Shown here: one piece after another, positions 34,946-46,751 of the stretch
Position numbering within the stretch: position 1 is the stretch's first letter
How the letters are laid out: each line of letters opens with the position of its first letter
Assembly: GCF_905171765.1 (NCBI RefSeq)
Contig: NC_053390.1
Coordinates: forward strand, 213,640,208-213,704,207
Source of the DNA: Bufo bufo
Taxonomy: Eukaryota; Chordata; Amphibia; Anura; Bufonidae
DNA: 64,000 nucleotides
Direction of reading: 5' to 3'
The notes under the pieces: generated by a model
What the model saw: the letters and a program-made list of their open reading frames with translations, nothing else
Database searches by the model: none
Told to the model about the DNA's origin: nothing
Program-made: the position numbers and the translations under genes

Positions 34946-35499
34946 ATCGCCCAGGTGTACTTGAATATATATGGTTAGTCTGAATGAGTGGATCACACAA
35001 TATGGACTAAAATGTGTATGACTGCATCGGTGAAATGATTTTTCGCCAGACAATTATTCACTGAGCGATTGTTTAACCATTACCTGATTTCTTTCTGTTT
35101 ATGGCCACTTTAAGAGTATTCTGTGCAGGAATGTCAGTTGTGTGCTATCTGTATGCTTTTACTTGGGCACCTTTACCTGAGAGATAATACACATGTCTAA
35201 ACAGAGGAAGGAATACCCTAATTGTGTGCATTAGGTCCGTTTTAGACAGAGCAGTGCCCCATTGAGATAAAATGTTTGGGGAGGAGTACATACAGTTGAG
35301 GAAAAATATATGTTGCTCATTAAAAGACTTGACATGTCCTAAAGAACCCATAATTCTAAAAGTGGTATTCTCATTTTGTAAAGTGATGGTATGTTGCTAG
35401 GATATACTATCACTTTATGAACGGTGTAGGTCTGACCTCTAGGACCCCACCAATCCTGAGAATGCAGGGGCCATAGTGCTGCTATAAGTCTAGTATTAC
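34946..35499. other. No gene recognised; repeat debris at the end
   Basis: Unclassified sequence. 35355-35470 ('gtggtattctcattttgtaaagtgatggtatg...gacccaccaatcctgag') resembles a frog repeat also hinted at near 290-430. Confidence 0.4.
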
Positions 35500-35852
35500 A
35501 TCTGTGTTTATAAATTCAGTAGGCTGTTCTGCAGGGGAACAGCCTGCCAGAGTTCACCATATCTGGCATAGTTAGATACATCCGTTCACCGTTGGACCCC
35601 ATTGTCTATAATGGGATCTGGCAGGAATCTGGACGCTTTCCGGCATGAGTGTTGGGTTTTGTGGAACAAAAAACTCTGCATGTGCCGATTTTTGTCTGGC
35701 CGAAACTGAGCACTCATGCCAGAAACTGTCTGGATCCCCGTCTGATCCCACTGTAGTCAAAGGGATCCGGCAGTGCACAGCCCTATCTGGCTTTGCCGGA
35801 TACGGTGAACTCTGGCAGACTGTTTCTCTGCCAGATTTAAAAACATAGATGT
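35500..35852. mobile_element. Palindromic MITE related to 14011-14245
   Basis: Ends 'tctgtgtttataaa' / 'tttaaaaacatagatg' and inner arms 'ctgccagagttcaccatatctggc' / 'gccggatacggtgaactctggcag' are inverted repeats. Termini are diverged. Confidence 0.6.
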
Positions 35853-36080
35853 GAAAGAAGCCCAACACTGTGTCCCCTTAAGTTTTTAGTGCACAGCAGC
35901 AGTTCGCTTCAATGGGACCACACTTCTGTTCCATGCACAGTAGGTAACCAGGACACCACTATCCTGAGAAAGACAGCATAGATAATGCAGTGCTACACCA
36001 GCTTTCAGGCTCTGGGGGGTGGCACCTGAACATGCTCCTCTAAGGCTTGCACTAAAGATCCCTTTACATAGGACGATATT

Positions 36081-36949
36081 TATCACGGCCTATGGTGAAC
36101 GCTGTGACACTGTTGCCACACTTGCGGTTGCCCGCGGCAACGTGTTGCTGTTAGAGCATGCAGTGGCAGTGTCTCGGCCTTCTGGGTGCTTGCTGTGACA
36201 TGGTTGCCACGCATGCTGTTGCCGGTGGTAACGTGTGGCTTAGTTTGCTTGTTTGTGCACTTCCCCTTTAAGTGGCTTCCTTCCTCTGTCTGGTGTTGGA
36301 AGGGTTAACTCCCTTCCTAGTGTTTTGTGAACACTGGGTTGTGTGTTTGTGGGTGTGGCTGCTTGGGCTATTTAGTCTCTGCTGGAAGCCTGTAGCTGAG
36401 TGTTCCTCCAGGCTTGGTGTGTGCTGGTGGTTCACGGCTCCTGGCTTTTCCATCTTTCCAGTGAGGGCCACCCTTGTGGTCATAGATGTTCTTATGGTGT
36501 CTCACGTTTATTGCAGCTATGGGTGTCCTGGGTTCCTGTGTGGTTTGTGGTGTGTGCTGTGTCCTTTTAATGTTGGTGTGGACACCAGCACTTGTGCACG
36601 GGTTCAAGTCAGTGTGTCTGTGGCAGGTAAGTGTGTTATTGGCTTCGCTTACCTGCCATCTCCTTAATCTGTATGTGTTTCCCCTTCCCTGCTTCTAGGC
36701 CTTTAGAGACTCCTGTTCCTCCGTGTTGTGGATGAACAGGTCGTTTCCAGGGCGACTCAGGATATTAGGTATCCAGGGTATGAGCCGTCCCACCATCAGG
36801 GTCCGCTCATACGGTTAGGAGTTAGGGAGAGGATTAGGGATGCAATAGGAGGTGACCTGCTCCCTGATCCCAGCGCCCTGGCCTAGTTGCTATCATTATC
36901 CTTCTTGCATTATTTGGTGGGGGGGTTTCCCCCACTCCCCGCCGTGACA
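36081..36949 (-). mobile_element. Solo LTR with 5-bp target duplication
   Basis: On the minus strand it starts TGTCACGGCGGGGAGTGGGG and ends GGCCGTGATA, flanked by exact 'atatt' repeats (36076-36080, 36950-36954). TG...TA/CA ends and a 5-bp duplication are typical of Gypsy-type LTRs. No internal retroviral-type coding region is present, so it is a solo LTR formed by recombination. Confidence 0.8.
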
Positions 36950-37230
36950 ATATTACAGCAGATTGTTGGGAAGAAAGTGTTCCTTCCGACAATCAGCTGT
37001 TCGCTGGTGGAGGAGACTGATGCATTTACATGCAGAGATTTCCTCCAGCGATGGTGAGGAGCGATCGCTAATTCTATCGCTCTTCCCCATAATGACTCAT
37101 TTCCCAGCAGCAGATTGTGTTTACACAACAGGAAATAAGGATTTTTGTGTTCGCACAAACAATCCAATTTACACCGACAGATCATCGCTAACGAGCGCTA
37201 CTATGAACGTTCGTTAGAAATAATCTATTT

Positions 37231-37377
37231 CAGGGGTGCCCAACCAGTGGCCCTCCAGCTGTTGCAAAACTACAACTCCCAGCATGCTCAGACAGCCTAC
37301 AGCTATCAGTCAACAGGAGGGCATGATGGGAGTTGTAGTTTTACAACAGCTGGAGGGCCGCAGGTTGAGCATCCCTG
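37231..37377. mobile_element. hAT-type palindromic MITE, second copy
   Basis: Begins CAGGGGTGCCCAACCAGTGG and shares nearly its whole length with 4632-4784. Flanking 8-mers (atctattt / atcggtgt) match only partly, so the duplication has decayed. Confidence 0.85.
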
Positions 37378-37912
37378 ATCGGTGTGATTCTCGGCCCATG
37401 TAAAGGGCCCTTAAGCCTTATGAATTCATAGCCCTGTGCTGTTACAAAGAGTCTTTACGCCAAGCTGCATAAAGGATACAAAAGCATCAGGTAAGTGCAA
37501 GGGTGAGTAAAGCTACACTACTCTGCCCAGATTTTGACGCTTGTGGGGAGGGGTCATTTATAAAACATCGGTCTTAATAAAGCCCCTGCACCAGCGGTAG
37601 ATCCGCCGAAGTTATGAAGAGGTGCCAGCCTATACATAACTTCAGAGCATCCAGCGCCAGTTCTAAATGTAAGACAGCTTCCTAGTCCGTCCCCTTCTCC
37701 GCCCCAAGCCTCACCCATTTTTTTCAAGACCTGGCGTGTCTGTCAGTGTAGAAGGAGAGCTCTGTGTGCGCTGTTTGTTGTTTTACACAAAATTTTTATT
37801 AACAGAGTGAGTCCTGACTATGGCAGCGTGAAGATGCACTCGCTGTGAGCCGCCGCCACGAGACCGCAAGTAACGAGCTCCTCACTCACCAGAAGGTCTT
37901 ACCCCCTCGTAA

Positions 37913-38947
37913 ATGGTCTGGACAAGACAGGGCCGCAACCCCCACGCGACTCAATACTCCCCCATGGCGCACAAAATGAGCGCTACGTCGCCACCGCCTG
38001 ACTCCCATCCTTTCCTGTCGTGCAGAGCCGCTAACAGGGGCTTAGATCTAGACCCGAACATGGAGGTGGAAGACTCACTATTGTCTGTGGGAGACCATTT
38101 ACCAGCGCAAAGCGCCAGGTGTCGGCCGCCATCTTGCCCACCGGCCATGGAGCCTCTGTCTGCTGACTAGGCAGGAGATGGAACAATTCATAGTGCGCCT
38201 GGAGACTTCATATAAACAAGAACTTCACGCAATCTCCAGCAATATACAACTTATGGAAGAAAAAGTAGATGCTGTAGCTTCTCACCAAGAGAAATTATCT
38301 GCCAGAATAGATGATATAGAGCGTAAAGGGGACATCATAGATCAACATATCGGTCAGCTATATCGGCTCCAGGAAGATGCTGAAAATAGGAGCAGAAGAA
38401 ACAACATAAGGATTAGAGGGCTCCTGGAGTCTATCCCTACAGTAGATTTGATTCACACGTTGCAGGACTTTTTTAAGAAAATCCTGGATAGAACCATTAC
38501 TGATGACTTGGAAATCCCAACCCTTCTAAGCCCAGGGACGTTATATGCCGTTTACACTACTATACGGTTAAAGAAGAAATCATGCGGAAGACGTGGAGCC
38601 AGCCAACTATTGGTTTCAGAGATGCTGACATCTCTTTATTAGAGGATCTGTCCCGCTCTACTCTGCAACAACGTAGGGCTCTGCGTCCCTTGCTGGAGTG
38701 TCTGAGAGAAAGAGAAATCCCATACATGTGGGGATACCCCTTCCAGTTGGTGGTCCGACGCGGAGGCAAGCATTTTAAATTGAGGGACCCCTCCGAGCTA
38801 CCAGACTTCCTAGCCGCTTTAGGCCTGGCAGATGTTAACCTCCTGGACTGGCATGCAATCCTGCCCCTACCGACACGCTTTTCGGTCTGGAGAGAAAAGA
38901 ATCCCGGATCAAGAATGGTGGCCAATTCTCAGAAACATCCAACTTGA
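37913..38947 (+). pseudogene. L1 ORF1 protein relic
   Basis: L1 ORF1p is an RNA-binding chaperone that coats LINE RNA. An N-terminal piece is at 37913-38170. A coiled-coil plus RRM start is at 38178-38550 (MEQFIVRLETSYKQELHAIS, then the hallmark ENRSRRNNIRIRGL). The C-terminal domain is at 38547-38947 in another frame (LHYYTVKEEIMRKTW, DLSRSTLQQRRALRPLLE, IPYMWGYPFQLVV). Part of the RRM between PTLLSPGTL and HYYTVKEE appears deleted, with a frameshift at the junction. An upstream frameshift separates the first two pieces. Confidence 0.85.
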
Positions 38948-38968
38948 CCTTCTTTAGCCTAGAGATGG

Positions 38969-39314
38969 TTATATATTCTACAATACATAGAGTCTCTAAA
39001 TACCTGGGTCTCTTATCAGTTAGAGCTCCGGGGGGACCGGGGGCCCTCTGGCAGCACAAGTATTCAATATGTGCCTGCTTGTTACTATAGAGGGCAGTTG
39101 ATTGTTATATTTCATGTTATTTAGCTCTAGCCTAAGGTTTGTTATATATTCTACAATACACAGAGTCTCAAAAAATCTGGTCTCCTACTAGCCAGTGCTC
39201 CGCACTAGAGCCAGAGGCCCTCTGGTAACACATTGATTCATTATATTCCTGTTTGTTACTAAGGAAGGGAGTTGAGTGTTATATTATGTTATTTAGACTT
39301 CTGACCGAAGCAAT
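38969..39314 (+). repeat. Two-copy tandem repeat, period 173 bp
   Basis: 'ttatatattctacaataca(t/c)agagtctc' begins at 38969 and again at 39142. Downstream phrases 'gccctctgg', 'tgtttgttact' and 'gttgatt/agtgttatat' recur in order. It lies in the L1 inter-ORF zone. Confidence 0.75.
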
Positions 39315-39395
39315 GGATAACCGTAACTTAGGATAGCTCGTTAGCTAATCCATAGCAATCCTTCTCGCATTATAGATAGGCATACTCTGACTTAA

Positions 39396-40874
39396 TATTT
39401 GGTAAGATATGGGTGAGCACTCTGGCACTTGGACTTATTCTAAAATATTTTATTAAATCAGTAGATACATGTATAATTTTATAACAATTAAGATAAATAA
39501 AACATCAAAAATACTGTTGCCAATGAATATGTGAAGATTCAACACTTTGCATATAGTCCTCTCAATATCCCAGCAGACCACCAGGATGGTAGTAATTGAG
39601 CACAACTCTACTGGTGAAAGTATGGTAAGGATATAGCCTTATCCCATATGTCGATCCTGTGTCACAAGCAGATAGATCTCCAAAGTATAACCAAGACAAC
39701 AAACGTATATCGTCCACAGAGTTCTCAAAAGAACATTCAAAGTAGTGAGTCTCCAATGTAGTTACAGGCTTAATAGCCGTAGGTATTCAACACTTTGCTC
39801 TATCGGTGCTTTTGGGAAGGATTAGCTCTTACCTTCCTTCTTATCCAAACGACAGTCGAGCGGTGCAGGTTGGTATCAGCGTCACACTTCCAGCGTCTCT
39901 CGCCGGCTATCCCGAACTATCGCGGGAATTGGAGCGGGACTTAGTTGGTCCGTGCCTGTTGCCGTTCCGGATGGAATATAGAGACAGCCTCTTTGGTCCG
40001 AGTTAATCTGTTCCAATACACTTCGCTCTGTCTTACAGCTGCAAGGGAAGGTCAATTCCCGAAACGCGTCTGGGCTGGACACCTGTAAAAAGTACCTCCG
40101 TTACTACTAGCGTGGCCACGCTACGAACATTGCAGTTGTAAGACAGAGCGAAGTGTATTGGAACAGATTAACTCTGACCAAAGAGGCTGTCTCTATATTC
40201 CATCCGGAACGGCAACAGGCACGGACCAACTAAGTCCCGCTCCAATTCCCGCGATAGTTCGGGATAGCCGGCGAGAGACGCTGGAAGTGTGACGCTGATA
40301 CCAACCTGCACCGCTCGACTGTCGTTTGGATAAGAAGGAAGGTAAGAGCTAATCCTTCCCAAAAGCACCGATAGAGCAAAGTGTTGAATACCTACGGCTA
40401 TTAAGCCTGTAACTACATTGGAGACTCACTACTTTGAATGTTCTTTTGAGAACTCTGTGGACGATATACGTTTGTTGTCTTGGTTATACTTTGGAGATCT
40501 ATCTGCTTGTGACACAGGATCGACATATGGGATAAGGCTATATCCTTACCATACTTTCACCAGTAGAGTTGTGCTCAATTACTACCATCCTGGTGGTCTG
40601 CTGGGATATTGAGAGGACTATATGCAAAGTGTTGAATCTTCACATATTCATTGGCAACAGTATTTTTGATGTTTTATTTATCTTAATTGTTATAAAATTA
40701 TACATGTATCTACTGATTTAATAAAATATTTTAGAATAAGTCCAAGTGCCAGAGTGCTCACCCATATCTTACCAAATATTTGCTACACCTGACTAGAGGG
40801 TGGGTGTCCCTCTAATTTGGGTTAGTAGCACCTGATTTCCATAGTCCGCCTGAAGTGAGCCACCATATTGTATA
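39396..40874. mobile_element. Palindromic element 2: 649-bp arms, 85-nt spacer, 14-bp target duplication
   Basis: Arms 39396-40044 and 40130-40778 are near-perfect inverted copies of equal length. A 96-nt unpaired extension lies at the right (40779-40874). The exact 14-bp duplication atactctgacttaa flanks the element (39382-39395, 40875-40888). The spacer carries a hammerhead-like stem with GAAACGCGTC. Mirrored ORFs (39562-39756 / 40418-40612 and 39806-40006 / 40168-40368) are the arms read twice. Confidence 0.85.
40036..40078 (+). ncRNA. Degenerate hammerhead-like motif in palindromic element 2
   Basis: Stem II GGGAA/TTCCC, then GAAAC (40061-40065), GC and GTC (40068-40070), match the hammerhead layout. 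The 5' core reads ctgcaag instead of CTGANGA, so cleavage is unlikely. Confidence 0.45.
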
Positions 40875-41205
40875 ATACTCTGACTTAAATGTCTAAGTAC
40901 TCTTATTAGGTGACTCAGAGTGAGGCTATTAGTTTAAGGAAGGTATGTCTAGCCTCGTGGTGGTCTCTTCACCTGTTATTGGAAGACTGGCCCCATATAG
41001 GATAACGTTTTACGTTATTTGCCTCTTTTCCGAGGTTTAATTAAGGGTATACTTGTGTATACCCCCTCCAGGAATTTCACACTATCACATCCTTGTCTGT
41101 CTTCCCTGTCTGGTGTATATTATTCCTTTCCGAACCCCTGTGTTTCTCCCCCTTGTCTTTTCCCTTACTCTTTCCCTTATATCTGGGATAGGGGGATAGG
41201 CCTGA

Positions 41206-44200
41206 TACCCTAATATAGATACTCCAGGTAAAATCAAGCTTGTCTCTTTAAATGTTCGGGGATTTAACATTCCAGAAAAAAGAGCAAAGATACTGTCGGA
41301 TTTACAGAAAGAAAAAGCTCTAATCATACTGCTACAGGAAACTCACTTTAAGACACACCATATCCCACGTTTTCGCTCGAAAACTTACAACACCTGGTAC
41401 CATAGCACTAATCCTGAAGCTAAAGCTAGGGGAATCTCCATTGCCTTCCATAAATCCTTCTCTTGTTCGATTATAGATTCCAGATCCTGTGACAAGGGAA
41501 GATATGTCTTCGTCAGGTTGGCAATCCATGGGAGAACGTACACAATTGATAACATTTACCTGCCAAACTCGGGACAGGGTAAGGCCTTTGCCTCTATAAT
41601 GACTAGATTGGATTCCTTCATAGAGGGTGTTCTCCTCCTTGGGGGCGACTTCAATCTGACTTTAAATCCGAAGCTTGACACATCCCTGGGCAGGTCCTTA
41701 GTGCCCTATTCATCAATATCCAGGGTACGCACGATCCTACACAGTAGAAGATTAATGGATGGATGGAGAACCCTGCATCCAAGTGACAGAGATTACACCT
41801 ACTTCTCTCCGGCTCACAACACTTACAGCAGGATTGACATATTTGCCATTTCTCATCATGCTCTAATGTTTCAACCCAAAGCTGCCATCGGCACAGCTTT
41901 GTGGTCGGACCATGCACCCATATTTCTCACCCTGGAACTACCTGACTTGGTGGCCAAGGAATGGACATGGCGACTTAATGAAATCCTGCTGAGAGATGCG
42001 ATGTGCAATAAGGCGATAGAGGATACGATTCGGAATTTCATGGTGAATCATGCTTCTGACATCACAGCCCCTCCTCTGCAGTGGGAAGCATTAAAATGTG
42101 TAATACGGGGCACACTCATACAGCACGGGTCTAGACTGAAAAAAGGAGAAGCGCATATCAAAAAATTAACAGATCGCTTACATGACTTAGAATCACTACA
42201 CAAACAACTCCTTACCCCCTCCCTCCTGGCAGAACTGACAACAATAAGAGATAATCTTAAAATAGCTATAGATAAACTATCCACTTTTTCTAGAGAAAGA
42301 TTCCACAGTTTCCTGTATGACAAGGCCAATAAATGTGGAAATGCGCTTGCCAAGCTGTTACACCCCAGGCCACCACAAACATATATCCCTGAGATCAAGG
42401 ATCACAGAGGTCAGATAGTGCACCACCCCTCTCACATCGCAAATACCTTTCGGACATATTACAAATCCCTGTATAATATCAAGGGCCAGTTTGCGGACAT
42501 GCCTCAACAAGACTTTGAGGGACGCATATCTGCTTACATGTCAGAGACAGCCCTGCCAGGGGTGTCGGCTGAACGGAGCACTGAATTAGATCAGCCTTTC
42601 ACAGAACCAAAAAGTCCAAACAATAATCTCCTCCCTTAAGGGGAAGAAAAGCCCTTGCCCGGATGGTTTTACAGCCATCTTCTTTAAAAGATATCAAGAA
42701 TTGCTGCTCCCCTTCCTCACTAAGGTATATAATAGTATATCCCCTACGTGTCCCTTTCCTCGGGGAGGGAAGCGAGAGACAACGCCATCTGCACCATTAC
42801 CCTAATTTCACAGGTTCAGAAGCAAAAGGCCTCCATGTGCCTGATGTCGGTAGATGCCGAAAAGGCATTCGATAGGGTGCAGTGGCAATTTATGCTGGCA
42901 TCCTTAAAGCAAATAGACTTTGGGGGAAGATATATAGAGATGGTGGCAGCACTGTATACTCACCCCTCAGCACGAGTCCGAACGAATGGTATTTTGGCCC
43001 CTTCCTTCGACATACTCAATGGAACGCTTCAGGGCTGTCCCTTGTCCCCGCTTCTATATGTCCATTTGGCAGAGGCAATAAGAAACAACCCAAACATTAA
43101 GGGAGTAGAGACCCCAAACATGCGACATAAACTCTACGCAGATGACCTCCTGCTATATGTGACCTCCCCCCCACATCTCCATTCCGTCCTTGCTTAAGGA
43201 GTTTGACAGATTTAGTCACCTTAGTAATTTTAGGGTGAACATTGATAAGACCAAAATGTTAAATATTTCTCTTTCTCAAGAGATGACAGCATCACTCAAA
43301 CATAATTTCCCTTTCAAATGGACAGCCCATAGCCTGTCGTATTTAGGCATCCAGGTCCCAGCACAATTGCACCTGTTATTCCCCTTGAACTACTTAAGCA
43401 CCTTTCGTGGTTCTGTCGAATGAATACTGTCAAAATGGACACCTTGCCAAGGTTTTTATACCTCTTCCAAACCATACCTATTCACGTTCCTAAAAAGTAT
43501 TTCCTAGAGATCCAAAAGGCCCTCAACAGGTTCATTTGGCATACCAGTAAACCTAGATTGAATAAGAGGGTCCTGATTAAGCATAAATCCTTGGGTTGGT
43601 TTGGATTACCGGATATTCGCATATCAGCGGTACTCACTAGACTTTTAGATTGGAGACATAAAGGTTTAATGAAGCTTTGGGTCACTTTGGAACAGTCTTT
43701 GTCACCTCTCTCCCTTCAAGCCAGACCCTGTCTAACTACGACCGATAGACCCCCTAAGGAAGATTGCCCATACCTTGTGAGACATGTCCTCACAGTCTGG
43801 GAGGACTGGATTACTAAATCTCAAATTACTTTTAGACCAGGACCCATGACCCACTTCATGGGAATCCAGCGTTTACTCCGGGTATGATCCGTCCTCCTTT
43901 CTCATTAAAATCACACGCAATGAATTACTGAGAATCAGAGACGTTCTATCAGCTATCCTCATTTGAAGTTTTACGCCAGAACACAGCTTTTAGCATGACG
44001 TCCTGACTGGGATACGTTCAATTAAACTCCTTTTTTGGAGCCACATTCTCCAGAGGAACAGTAAACCTGCTGACTGATTTCAATAGGGTATATCTGCAGC
44101 CAGGCACAATTAAAGGTACCTTGTCCACACTATACCGGGTGCTCCTTGATATACATAGTGGGGAGAGGGCCCCATTTTTCGATAAATGTGAATCTGATCT

Positions 44201-44765
44201 GCAGGTCTGGTTCACAGATGAGGAGGTAGAGAACATGTGTACGTTCTCCTATGGAATCTCACTGGCTACGCAGGTCAAAGAAAAGAACTACAAAATTCTT
44301 TCCAGGTGGTACTATTGTCCTACTACATTATATCGGATGTTCCCTACGGTTTCAGAAAAGTGCTGGAGGTGCGAGAATGATAGAGGATCCCTGTTACATA
44401 TATGGTGGAGCTGTCCGAAAATCCACTCGTTCTGGGAACGAATCTTGCAGATTTATGCCAAATACTCAGGTAGGACGATCCCTAACACCCCCCAAATTAC
44501 TCTACTATCCCTAATACCTGGCTCTCTTGCCCAGGTCAAGAAAGGGGTTCTGAGACATTTCCTGTCAGCTGCGCAAATGGTTATCCCCAGACATTGGAAA
44601 TCCAGTTCTCCACCCACATTGCTTGAATGTACAAGAGAGTTAAGATTTACATTGCGCATGGAAGAGTTGATGGCAGATCAGCAAGAAAGGTCTGAGTCCT
44701 TTGCACATAGTTGTAACCCCTTACTCCAGTTCTTGGACTCTCCACAGTTTAGTGATTTGGTATGA
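41206..44765 (+). pseudogene. L1 ORF2 relic: endonuclease, RT and C-terminal zinc motif
   Basis: ORF2 nicks target DNA and reverse-transcribes the LINE RNA. Endonuclease (41206-42600): SLNVRGF, LLQETHF, GGDFNLTLNP, RIDIF and SDHAPIF retain the catalytic N, E, D and H. A shift near 42600 moves the frame; SSLKGKKSPCPDGFTAIFFK follows. RT palm (42748-43197): DAEKAFDRVQW, GTLQGCPLSPLLY and catalytic YADDLLLYV. Further shifts are near 43190 and 43390, then thumb/C-terminal pieces at 43420-43887. The tail 44121-44765 includes CWRCENDRGSLLHIWWSCPK, the cysteine/histidine knuckle of L1. The domains are well preserved despite the frameshifts. Confidence 0.92.
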
Positions 44766-45100
44766 GCTTTACGATTTCACAGGATCACTCAAAATATCTT
44801 CGGGTCAGGACCCCTTTGCATTAGCATCTTTTATTGGCGACTTCTCTTTCCACTCCCTCTTCCCTTTCCCTTTTATGCCCTTCTGTTCTCCTTCCCCATA
44901 CTACTGTCTTATTTGCCGGTGATGGTATTTGACTAGGCAAGTTTTACAGTTATCAGGAATATGCTGAGATTTTCAATAGACTAAATAGTTGATAATGCTT
45001 TATATGTTTATATGTTTATTGAATATCATAGTTGCACTGTTAACGAGAGAATTTACATTTTTGTATACCTTATTCGGTAAGTGTGTAAATCTTTATTATA

Positions 45101-46149
45101 CACTCACCTAAAGAATTATTAGGAACACCTGTTCTATTTCTCATTAATGCAATTATCTAGTCAACCAATCACATGGCAGTTGCTTCAATGCATTTAGGGG
45201 TGTGGTCCTGGTCAAGACAATCTCCTGAACTCCAAACTGAATGTCAGAATGGGAAAGAAAGGTGATTTAAGCAATTTTGAGCGTGGCATGGTTGTTGGTG
45301 CCAGACGGCCGGTCTGAGTATTTCACAATCTGCTCAGTTACTGGGATTTTCACACACAACCATTTCTAGGGTTTACAAAGAATGGTGTGAAAAGGGAAAA
45401 ACATCCAGTATGCGGCAGTCCTGTTGGCAAAAATGCCTTGTGGATGCTAGAGGTCAGAGGAGAATGGGCCGACTGATTCAAGCTGATAGAAGAGCAACGT
45501 TGACTGAAATAACCACTCGTTACAACCGAGGTATGCAGCAAAGCATTTGTGAAGCCACAACACGCACAACCTTGAGGCGGATGGGCTACAACAGCAGAAG
45601 ACCCCACCGGGTACCACTCATCTCCACTACAAATAGGAAAAAGAGGCTACAATTTGCACAAGCTCACCAAAATTGGACTGTTGAAGACTGGAAAAATGTT
45701 GCCTGGTCTGATGAGTCTCGATTTCTGTTGAGACATTCAAATGGTAGAGTCTGAATTTGGCATAAACAGAATGAGAACATGTATCCATCCTCTGATGGCT
45801 ACTTCCAGCCGGATAATGCACCATGTCACAAAGCTCGAATCATTTTAAATTGGTTTCTTGAACATGACAATGAGTTCACTGTACTAAAATGGCCCCCACA
45901 GTCAACAGATCTCAACCCAATAGAGCATCTTTGGGATGTGGTGGAACGGGAGCTTCGTGCCCTGGATGTGCATCCCTCAAATCTCCATCAACTGCAAGAT
46001 GCTATCCTATCAATATGGGCCAACATTTCTAAAGAATGTTATCAGCACCTTGTTGAATCAATGCCACGTAGAATTAAGGCAGTTCTGAAGGCAAAAGGGG
46101 GTCCAACACCGTATTAGTATGGTGTTCCTAATAATTCTTTAGGTGAGTG
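45101..46149 (+). mobile_element. Tc1-like transposon, internally deleted
   Basis: Perfect inverted ends CACTCACCTAAAGAATTATT, flanked by TA (45099-45100, 46150-46151). At 1049 bp it is shorter than a full element because part of the transposase is missing. Confidence 0.92.
45250..46117 (+). pseudogene. Tc1 transposase with frameshift and central deletion
   Basis: Starts MGKKGDLSNFERGMVVGARR. A lost base at about 45306-45310 shifts the HTH region, and the frame recovers by 45410 (MRQSCWQKCLVDARGQRRMG). The first catalytic motif WSDESRF is intact. At about 45775 the protein jumps from KQNENM to YPSSDGY, deleting roughly 55-60 residues that normally include the glycine-rich loop before the second aspartate. 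FQPDNAPCH and WPPQSTDLNPIEHLWD remain. There is also a stop after NGRV at 45754. It is not functional. Confidence 0.9.
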
Positions 46150-46151
46150 TA

Positions 46152-46737
46152 TGTGTTAGACTAATAATTCTCATTGGCAATTATACACATTGGATCCTGG
46201 GCGGTCCTATTGCAGATATGTTTGCATTCTAAATGTCCTTACTCATTTACTGTTATTTTTTTAATTAATAAACTCAGAGTAAACATAAATTTTTATTAAC
46301 AACATGGCAACATCACTTAGAGACCGGCACACAATGATGTAGTTACTGTAATAACCATAATAAAATTGATTCCGTCACTAGTCCTATTTACTTATGACAT
46401 AAATGTGCCATGTATGCTGACCCAGCACATGTATGTCCTACAACACTGCTGCTTACTGAATGCCAGGGTGTAAAGGGTAAGGCCATGGATACATGATAGG
46501 ATTGATACATGGGCTATAACATTCTTCTGCATATAGGGGTCAACTGCCAGATATAAGAAAGGTATGTATGCTGAATTTTAAGTACATGTACAGTATATTA
46601 GAAAATTTTATGATTTCCCATCATATAAACAAAGTTAAAAAATAAAAGCCATAATGCATCTTTAAAGTTAGTCTTAACTGAGGAGATGAGCTTTCTACGT
46701 TCTCAAACCTTTGATTACATTTTTGATCTTTGGTGTG
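46152..46737. other. No gene or element recognised
   Basis: AT-rich sequence lying between the Tc1 element and palindromic element 3; nothing supported. Confidence 0.4.
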
Positions 46738-46751
46738 TAAGACAGGATTGC

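Larger units (their letters stand above)
36057..37412. mobile_element. MITE with 'ccctttaca' ends carrying nested insertions
   Basis: Outer ends 'agatccctttacataggacgat' and 'cccatgtaaagggccctt' are inverted. A solo LTR (36081-36949) and a hAT MITE (37231-37377) interrupt it. Confidence 0.6.
37780..45060 (+). mobile_element. L1-clade LINE, inactive, interrupted by a palindromic element
   Basis: ORF1 and ORF2 relics lie in order on the plus strand (37913-38947 and 41206-44765). A palindromic element (39396-40874) is inserted between them. At least five frameshifts in ORF2 and an internal deletion in ORF1 make it inactive. The start and end are approximate because no target duplication was found. 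Confidence 0.85.
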
